Source: Rhodosporidiobolus odoratus
Lineage: Eukaryota; Basidiomycota; Microbotryomycetes; Sporidiobolales; Sporidiobolaceae
Assembly (NCBI GenBank): GCA_034387635.1
Contig: JAOANU010000005.1
Span: 744,001 to 808,000 of the forward strand
Reading direction: 5' to 3'
DNA length: 64,000 bases
Shown in pieces: positions 56,678-64,000 of the stretch. The position numbers were made by a program, and so were the translations under genes. The stretch's first letter is position 1, and each line of letters opens with the position of its first letter. Under the pieces are notes generated by a model. That model saw only the letters and a list, made by a program, of their open reading frames with translations, was not told the origin of the DNA and made no database searches.

Positions 56678-59600
56678 TTAGCCCATGAACCCTCTAGCGA
56701 AGCCACGTTGCGCGAGGTGAGGCGGCGGTCCATGAGGCGCGAGTTGTTGTTGCGGCTGCTGCGGCGCGTGTAGAGCCGGGTTCTGGAGGGTGAAAGGGTG
56801 AGGCGAGTGCATTGGCGAGTGCGCATGTGGATGGAGAGGAGGAAGCGAGTGATTGGCGAAGACTCCGCCTTGTATACCGGACAGAGCGCCAACCCCGCCA
56901 CCAGAGGAGGTGCGGCCGAGATACATGGGGTTTGGCGGTGGGTGCTGAACGGGTAGAGGTCCGAGAGCGCCGAGGCCGGGAGTGAGTTGAGGGTCCGGAC
57001 GGGCAGAAGGAGGTGGAGGCTCGACGGGGGCTTTGAAGTTCTGCACGCGGATGTGTGGGTGGTCAGTCAGGGACGTGGGCGACGAGAACGAGTTGCAAGG
57101 CGGCAAGGGGGATCGAAACATACTGTCTGCTTGCCCTCCCTATACACGTCTTCGAGGGTGTCTTCCCATGTCCCCTCTGCCTCCAGCTTCTGATAATGCT
57201 CATATAGCTGCAGTGCTGTTCGAGCGTCCTCGATCGAGTCGTGCGTGTCGGCTTGAATGGCAGAGTGCAAAACAGCCCAAGCGAGGAATCGCAGAGAGAG
57301 TTTGCGTTGGCGTTGCGGAAGGTGATAGATGTTGACCGTGTCGATGATCTGGTTCGGCGGGATGTAGATATCTGCGACGGAGTATGTCAGTGTGAGCTGC
57401 AAAGGTACAATGAACAGCGAGGGAGAATACGTACTGATAATACGGAAGTCCTTGTTCAGGCCGTGCCCGATGAATACGCAACCGAGGTCAACAAGCATGC
57501 GAAGCTTCTTGTAAGCCACTTTGAGAGGTACCAAGGTATGCCGTGAGTTAAGCGGGTCGAGGTCACCGGCTATAGGAGGCGATCATCGTCAGCCAGACGA
57601 GCGGGAAGGACGGGACACAAAGGTAAAAGACTGACCTCGAATGCCGGAGAACTCGGTAAGATAGTCAATAACGGGCTCGCTAGTATGAATATGCTCATCG
57701 ATGAAGGGAATGCCGGTTTCGGGTCCCTCGCCACGCAAGACAGAAACGCGAGCCAAGGTCATCCTAGATGGCCGCAGGACTTTCTTCGTCCCGTCCGAGT
57801 GAAACTCTGCTTCTTCTTGCTGCAGCGAGACGAATTCGGCGTCGATGGAGACGAGGGTTCCTCGTCGTGGTAGGTCTTCGCGTCGGAAAGGGTGATGCTT
57901 GACGAGGTTGCGGTCGCGGTTCCTGCCAAAGGGCGATGAGCGGAAGGGCGCTCATGCCAGTCAAGCGAAGGACGTACTTAGAGATGGTGATATCCTCGCA
58001 GAGGATGGAAGGGTCGCCTTGTAGCGCCAAGGAAGAAAGGTCGAGGATGTCCGGGGTGTCAACTCGCTCATAGAAGAGGACGGCAGGGATCTGCAGGTCC
58101 CAATCCAGTCTATCAGTTTACGAAGCTAAGCTGAGCGCATGCAGCGGAAGGTCTTTACCTTCCATGTTGCAGGGAAGCTGAGCACTTCCTCCTCGCTGAC
58201 AGGACGAACGAGGAAGTCGTTGAAGAGGTGCCAGGATGGACCAGGCCGTTCTTCTTCTGCCGCAACTGCGATCAGATCTGTCAGCATAGGGTCGGCTAAG
58301 AGCGAAAGTCCCTTCACGGACCTCGAGCGTAAGCGACGAGATGAGGAGCATCGCCTTCCGCTTGAATCTGGGCAACCATAGCCTGTATAACAGACGTAGA
58401 GTCAGCGAAGTACGTACTGGAAAAACGAAAGGAACACGCACCCTGAGAGCATACTCGACTTGCCCTTCTCGCAATGCCTTGCCCTTTCCCGCTTCGGTTA
58501 CGAGCGGCTCCCCGTTCTCTCCCCGTGCCAGTCTGAACCGGCTCTTGAGGAATCGACTCCCGCTACCCTCCTTCCCATCCATCCACATCTCGAGCTCCTC
58601 CGCTGTTCGCACACCGGCGTTTACGACGAAGACTGGTGGTAATGGTCCAGCTTCTAACGGAGAAGGGAGGACGCGGCGGATCCGGACATGCGTGTTTTGC
58701 TTGCATGAGGAACAAGGGAGGCGGGCGATGGTTTCACGAGTGATGGAGGAGGAGAGGATGGAGGAGAAGGTGGTAGACGGCTGCGGCTCGTTCGACATGG
58801 CCTGCGATAGAAGTCGGGTGAGCGGGCTTGTTATCGGCTAGGTCAAAAGTTATAGCCTACTCGTCGAGGATAGGTCATATCAATAACGTTGAGCGCCGTA
58901 TCCCGCTCGCTTTTGGCTTGGCAGTTCTGGCATATACTGAGACTCGTCGTCTCGAGCTTCACCAGCTGAGCAAGGGGCGGTCGGCCGCTTTGTGGCGGGA
59001 CGTCCTTGATGATGGACGGATGTGGTCGTCGTGAGGGAGGAGGAGGAAGGGCCGATTCAGAGGTGAGTTGCTCGAGGAGGTAGCGGTTGAAGGTCTGGAT
59101 CAGCGTAGCATAGGCGACGGATTTCGCCGCGTCATTTTCGTGGTCGATGAGGCCCAGAGCAGTGACTGTTGCAAGATTCAAGACTAAGTAAGGAGGGGCG
59201 GATGGGAGACGAGGCAGAACTCACCTTGAGGATTGGCTCCGAACGCCCTGGAGAAATTGCTCGCTTGGCAGTTCATGCCCTTCGCATCTTCCAGCATGCG
59301 GAACAGGAAGCCTGCTTCGCATAGCAGGCAGTTCTCCTTCGGGCAAGCGCCGTAGGTGTGGCTTTCCGCAAGGGTGCGGACGGGTCGGAGGTAGTGCAGC
59401 GCTTGCAGGAGGGAGTTGGTGTAAGAGTTGGTGATGTGGGTTTCAAGGCCGGAGTAGGGTGTCTTGTTGTAGAATCTGCGGGCGACGAGAGGATCAGTAG
59501 GCAGAAAGGAAGAGAGGGAGAATCCGAGCGCACGCAAAGTCGAAATCCTCGATACCGAACCGACTGTACTTGATCTCGACTTTGCGGTAGTGTTTCGGCA

Positions 59601-61441
59601 TCTGATCCTCCTCATTTCCGTCATCTTCGTCCTCATCCTTGGCGGTGGCCTGCAAACGTAAACAAGATAAGCGGGGGCTGTGGTAAGAAAGAAAGCGAGG
59701 CCGAACCGAATCTCCATGATCCCGCTTTCGCTTCGCATCCGCCCTCTCCCGCTCACTCCGGAACATCGGTGCGTCAACGCCAAGCCTTCCACCCAGCTTT
59801 CTGCCGTTCGTGCTCGTGACCTGATTTCGTCGTGCTGCGTTCCGCAGATGAGGCGGATAGGTGGCATAGCCGACAAAGTCGACTGTTTTCGCCGACGCCA
59901 CGATTTGCGGATCGATGGGAATGCGTCGATGAGGGCCGGTGTGGTTTGCCGGGGAAGTCATGCTTTGCGGCATGAGGGAGAGTAGAGGGGATGTATAGTA
60001 TGGCATGCCGATCGAATTGAGGGGTCTGGAAGAAGAGCATGACGTTTAGTTGGCAAGCGAAGTGCAAGACGGGGCATGTGACGCACGTATCTTCCCTCCA
60101 GGTTATTGACTCGGGCGGCTCGACCGGATCAGGCATTTCAATCTCCCCTTCGAAACGGCAAAACTTGGCCTCCCCTTCTTCTGGCCTCGCAGACCATAGG
60201 TGGACGAAACCCTCCGCGTCTCCGAACGCGAGTCCCTCACCAGTTGGGGAGATGGCCATCGAGGTGAGCATGTTTGGCCCTTCGATCTGCGGAAAAAGCG
60301 GTAAGCGACTAGGCCGAGTAACAAACGAAGCAGAACGCTATACTCCAACCTGGAAAACGGAGCTCTTGCCGACGTCCTTTAGGTCGAGCATTTGCACCCG
60401 ACCGTCAGAGCTGGCGACGACCACGTTGCCGGCAAGACGAGGGTGGAAGCGCACAAAGGCGGGCGGCGCAGGGAAGGGAATCGGGGTTAGAGGTCGGAGG
60501 AAGCGAGTGTCGTGTAGCTTGAGGTACGGATCAGGTAAAGGCAAACCTTGACTGAAAGCACAATCCTCAGTATGAGCAAGTTGGACACGAGAAGAAAAGG
60601 GCAAACCGCATGGTATAACCGACGGTAACGACATAGTTGCCCTCTGTCTCAAGCTGGGTGATACCGCCAGTGTGGGCCAGAGTAGTCTCGCCGGTCGTTA
60701 TTTGCGGTGTGCGCGTGTCAAGAAGTGCAATGGAGCCGGTAATGGTTGAGCCGACCAGCTGAGCTGACCGGCGCAGGTGAAGGAAGTTCAGCGGAGACAG
60801 TTGCTGCGCGGAAAAAATGGATGAATGTTAGCATGCATTGGAATGTAGACCTGGAAAAGGGCATAAGGGCGACGGAAGGCAAACGGAGGCAGACGCACCT
60901 TCCGTACTATACTGCCACGACCGACATTGACGACGAAGAGGTCGCTTCCAGGGCCTGTTGTGACGATCTCGGTCGACCGGGACGGGGTGTAGGCGAAGGT
61001 CGTAAGCGGGACAGGAGGATCGGTTCTACAAAGTAAGAAGAAGAATAAGGATTAGACGAGGCCTCCTCGTCGCACAGCACGAAATACAACGCACTCGACG
61101 CTCCACAGCGCAATACCCCGTCGATTTGCCAGCTTGACGCTGCCCCCGCCGCCGCTTCTGCCGGGCATAGCTCCTCCACCTCCCACACTGAGTATGCCGG
61201 CCTGCTCGATCGTGAGCTCGCCGACGGGGCCCCAATGCCCGCGGTAGCTCGTATACCGTCCGCTGAGCCCTGAGGATGGCGAGCAGTAATACGAGGTGAC
61301 TGTGCCGGTGGGGGTCGCGGCGAAGAGGAGTGGGGAGAGCGAGTCGAAGGCGAGAGAGGTGGGAGGAGCCGGGAGATACTGGGAGGGGAGCGACTGCCAC
61401 GTTGTACCATTGTTGGCGTCCCCATAAGGTGCATAGGCCAT
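56678..61441 (-). CDS. PAN2: PAN2 catalytic subunit of the poly(A) nuclease
   Basis: Seventeen minus-strand exons from 61095-61441 down to 56678-57040 sum to 1251 aa with every phase agreeing (others 60899-61025, 60607-60803, 60350-60551, 60087-60286, 59707-60025, 59534-59649, 59225-59475, 58861-59183, 58442-58801, 58322-58382, 58159-58265, 57978-58090, 57636-57922, 57435-57569, 57124-57371). Order: WD40 propeller, linker with the PAN3-binding region, an inactive ubiquitin-hydrolase-like domain (FYNKTPYSGLETHITNSYTN, CPKENCLLCEAGFLFRML), then the DEDD exonuclease. Exo motifs are SIDAEF, GHGLNKDFRII and DSIEDARTALQLYEHY. A Pro/His/Gln-rich tail ends RGFARGFMG. Pan2-Pan3 trims poly(A) tails in the cytoplasm. 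Confidence 0.95.
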
Positions 61442-62230
61442 TCTACCGGGGCCAGTAGTTGCGTTGACGCTGTTTCCTCACCGATAAATTGACGAGATGA
61501 CGGGAGCGACTGGTGTCGACGGTCGCGGTGAGTAACAGTCGAGGGTGTGCTCCGGCGTGGATCTGGGGCCAGTCTGGCTTCCGCAGGTACGATCTCGCCA
61601 AACGAGCGTGTAGGTAGAATGTTTGACCTCGTCTTCTTCTCGTCCCCCTCCCTGTCATCCCCTCTTCGCTTCCTCGTCCTCCAACTTCGGTACTTGCATG
61701 CCCACGAAAGCATAGTCGGTCGCTACACCAGGAGTACTAAGGTCGACCACCGCAACGAGCGAGAACGATGCGCTAAAGGACCTTCCTGCTTTTCCTGCGA
61801 ATCGGCCTGCAGCGTATCTTTACATCTCTGCCATTCTGCTACCCGAGAGACAGCTGCTCAGCGGATCGACTGATAAAACAAGACCTATAGCGCATCTAGT
61901 GCACCTCTCGGAGAGTCTCGAGACAAGGAGAAGTATCCGTGTATGCTGGATTACGATGCTCAGAACAATGCGATAAACGAGGATATACGAGAAAGGGTAA
62001 ACTGGACAAAGTCCTATGTACGAGGGAGAGGCAAATCCGGATGGGTACAAGCGAGGGAAGGTATGAGAGGAAGAAGCAAAACTCGTCCTGCGAATAGACG
62101 ACAAACCTGAGAAGGGGTAAGGGCACAATTGGGAGCATAAAGCAAGCGCGATCGATCTACGACATGGTGCCAAGCAAGGGGGGAGTATACACAAGAAAAT
62201 GATGACAACAGAGAGAATGCATCAACCCGC
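61442..62230. other. PAN2 promoter and downstream region of the Ser/Pro-rich gene
   Basis: No supported gene. Candidate frames (61547-61873, 61820-62194) lack motifs. The interval is a tandem spacer between two minus-strand genes. Confidence 0.4.
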
Positions 62231-63154
62231 TCAGTCGGCGGCAGTATTCATCGAGTCGCCCCTCTCTAGCGTCTCTTTGGCCGCTCCGCTGGCTGCGAGA
62301 CCGGCGAGACCGCTAGCCGTCGAAGTCTTCTTGGCCTGTCCGGCAACAGCGAGCGCCGGTGTACCAGGTGTTTTTTCCTCCGCCTCTGCTGCTGCCTCGA
62401 TAGCGTCCCAATCGTCACCGGCTGCGGGATTGCAGGACCAGGACCCGAGGTTGAAGCTCTGCTCGGTACCGGAGTGGTGTGCGAGTTTGACGAAAGGGGC
62501 CGGGGGAGGTGCGCCAGGTGTTGAGCCAGCGTGCTTAGTACGAGACGGGGAGGCGTCGCCAGGGGTACGGGCGGGGAAGGAGGCGGACAGAGGGGATTTG
62601 CTGGCGGGGTGATGCGAACGGTGGCGAGTGAGAGCAGCCGCTGCGTCCTCCGGGGTTGAACAGGCCGAGGAAGAGGCGGTGGAGTCCGAGAAGGTGGAGG
62701 AAAGCTCGGGAGCGTCATCCTGACGGTTTGCAGGATTCGACTTGGCCGACGCTGGTGCTGACGAGTCCTGCGGCGGCGTTCCCCACCCGTCGTCGGCTGC
62801 AGGCGTTTTCCTCAGCGAAGGCAGAGAAGGAAGGCTTTCCGGTTGCGGTGTTCCGGCTGCCGAACCCACCCTCGAGTTGGCCCTCGACAGCATGAGCGGG
62901 AACGGGTAGCCCTGCGACGGTCGGGCGAGTACTTGGGGGCGCGAAGGACGAGACGGAGGGTTCCCACCGGAGCGAGATGGAGAAGCCGTGCGGCGATGAT
63001 TTCGCTGGGGGGCGGGGGACGATGCGGCGGACAGCGGCTTGCTTGGAAGGAGATGCGCCGGCGTTGGGGGGTGTGACGAGGGAGAGCCCAGTGGCGAGAG
63101 AGGAGTGTAACAAGAGTCTCCGGTGATTATGGGAGGGCGCGAGACGGCGGTCAT
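62231..63154 (-). CDS. Ser/Pro/Ala-rich hypothetical protein, 307 aa
   Basis: A single open frame with a true ATG at 63154. It starts MTAVSRPPIITGDSCYTPLSP and ends GDSMNTAAD. It is strongly enriched in Ser, Pro, Ala and Thr and probably largely disordered, with many SP/TP dipeptides that could be proline-directed kinase sites. The most ordered-looking part is FVKLAHHSGTEQSFNLGSW followed by an acidic helix (DDWDAIEAAAEAEEK). No domain recognised. Codon choice is GC-rich like the neighbours. Confidence 0.6.
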   Translation of the reverse strand: MTAVSRPPIITGDSCYTPLSPLGSPSSHPPTPAHLLPSKPLSAASSPAPQRNHRRTASPSRSGGNPPSRPSRPQVLARPSQGYPFPLMLSRANSRVGSAAGTPQPESLPSLPSLRKTPAADDGWGTPPQDSSAPASAKSNPANRQDDAPELSSTFSDSTASSSACSTPEDAAAALTRHRSHHPASKSPLSASFPARTPGDASPSRTKHAGSTPGAPPPAPFVKLAHHSGTEQSFNLGSWSCNPAAGDDWDAIEAAAEAEEKTPGTPALAVAGQAKKTSTASGLAGLAASGAAKETLERGDSMNTAAD

Positions 63155-63717
63155 GGTCGGCGGCCGCTTCTGTGTGCGGCGCTGTGGGTGGTGTGCGTGG
63201 GCTGATTGTAGCTTGCAAGTGGTGAAGCTCGGGTGAAGCAGTCGAGGGAAGTGGAGGAGTGTATGTTAAGACGTCAAGAACAGATGAGGCAGGCGAGCAA
63301 CTGCGAGCGCGAGGAGGCTGAACTGACGCGCAGTGGGCCTTTTCAAGGCACGACTAAAACTGCCCGCAGACCATAGTGAACAAATCAGAACAGCGATGAC
63401 ATACTTGCCGAACCTCCGGGACATATGCCGAGGGCCAAGCACTTCGCCAGTCGACTGCTCCTGTACGTATAAAGCTGGTGGCGTGAAAATCGTCTAGCGA
63501 AAGCAGGTGTGCTCGCGCGTCGTTCAGCAGGAGCGGTAGAGAGAGAGAGAGAGACACGAAGAGGCCTGTGATCGACAGCCAACTCGGGCGAGGTGTTTCG
63601 GAAAATTGCTAGGTATGCATATGCATATGCCCTTTCTGCTCCCCGCTAAACAGGCACTTGAAAAATAGATGTACATCCCCACGATACACTGTATCACTTC
63701 GTACGTAGGTTCCACAG
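63155..63717. other. Divergent spacer with (GA)n and ATGCAT tracts
   Basis: Contains a GA run at about 63539-63553 and a near-palindromic TATGCATATGCATATGC around 63613-63629. It would hold promoters of the Ser/Pro-rich gene and of the gene at the right edge. No gene supported. Confidence 0.5.
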
Positions 63718-64000
63718 ATCAGCATACTGTCCGAAAGGAAATGCGTCTGTTGCTCAAGTCCGACCGTTTGTGGTTCGTTTCAACCAGGACTGGGCCTTCT
63801 ACAAAGTCTACGACTTGCAGCGACGTGTCAAAGTCAGCGTACTACCCTCTCGAGATCCCCTCCACCTGTTCCAGCTCCGTCCCTTGGAGAGCCCTGAAGA
63901 CGAGGTCCCGTCAACATCCAGTCGATCCTCAACTACCGCCTTCTCCTCTTCTCGAGGCGCTCAGTCGACAGCACTGGCACGTGCAGCCCAATCTTCTACA
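63718..64000 (+). CDS. 5' part of an unidentified gene, truncated by window end
   Basis: A plus-strand frame is open to the last base and reads as credible protein: VRPFVVRFNQDWAFYKVYDL then VKVSVLPSRDPLHLFQLRPL, followed by a Ser/Thr-rich stretch. The start is not fixed: acceptor-like CCACAG and GATCAG sequences just before 63718-63724 suggest this is an internal exon and that an upstream coding exon exists. No family recognised. Confidence 0.45.

Overview
The window is nuclear DNA from a GC-rich, intron-dense basidiomycete, most likely a red yeast of the Rhodotorula/Rhodosporidium (Microbotryomycetes) type. The evidence is many short introns (about 50-80 nt, GTRNGT donors, YAG acceptors), dense gene packing, an HDEL-ended BiP, and a Crypton-type recombinase with a GCR1_C tail. 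Exon structures were built by hand from splice signals, reading frame and family conservation; in every complete gene the exon lengths sum to whole codons.

Layout. 1-6.75 kb: 3' part of KAR2/BiP, coronin, a BolA-like gene and URM1. 6.97-25.9 kb is an accessory, partly decayed zone. It holds an orphan divergent gene pair (828-aa and 181-aa predicted proteins), a small orphan gene and mitochondrial aconitase ACO1. Beyond ACO1 lies a ruined inverted copy of the orphan pair (about 20.6-24.9 kb), broken by copia-like LTR debris. Two copies of an intron-containing piece of ACO1 and one piece of GMD lie scattered here, so both functional genes flanking the ruined block have left fragments in this zone.

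25.9-50 kb is ordinary housekeeping sequence: GMD, an APC/LAT amino-acid permease, MOD5, EXO84, QCR2, a signal-peptide/single-TM protein with an in-frame TAG, a YVC1-type TRP channel, GOS1, an acidic nuclear protein, NAF1 and mitochondrial EF-Ts. 51.8-54.8 kb holds a Crypton-type tyrosine-recombinase gene with its catalytic residues present but one internal TAG. 55.6-64 kb: a GPP/DOG-type HAD phosphatase, PAN2, a Ser/Pro-rich hypothetical gene and the start of an unidentified gene that runs off the end.

The genes form no single operon-like system, but functional themes recur: secretory pathway (KAR2, EXO84, GOS1, GMD), mitochondrial metabolism (ACO1, QCR2, EF-Ts), RNA modification and decay (URM1, MOD5, NAF1, PAN2) and Fe-S/thiol biology (BolA-like, URM1, ACO1). 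The most unusual parts are the fragment-shuffling zone at 7-26 kb and the Crypton. No tRNA, rRNA or CRISPR was recognised.
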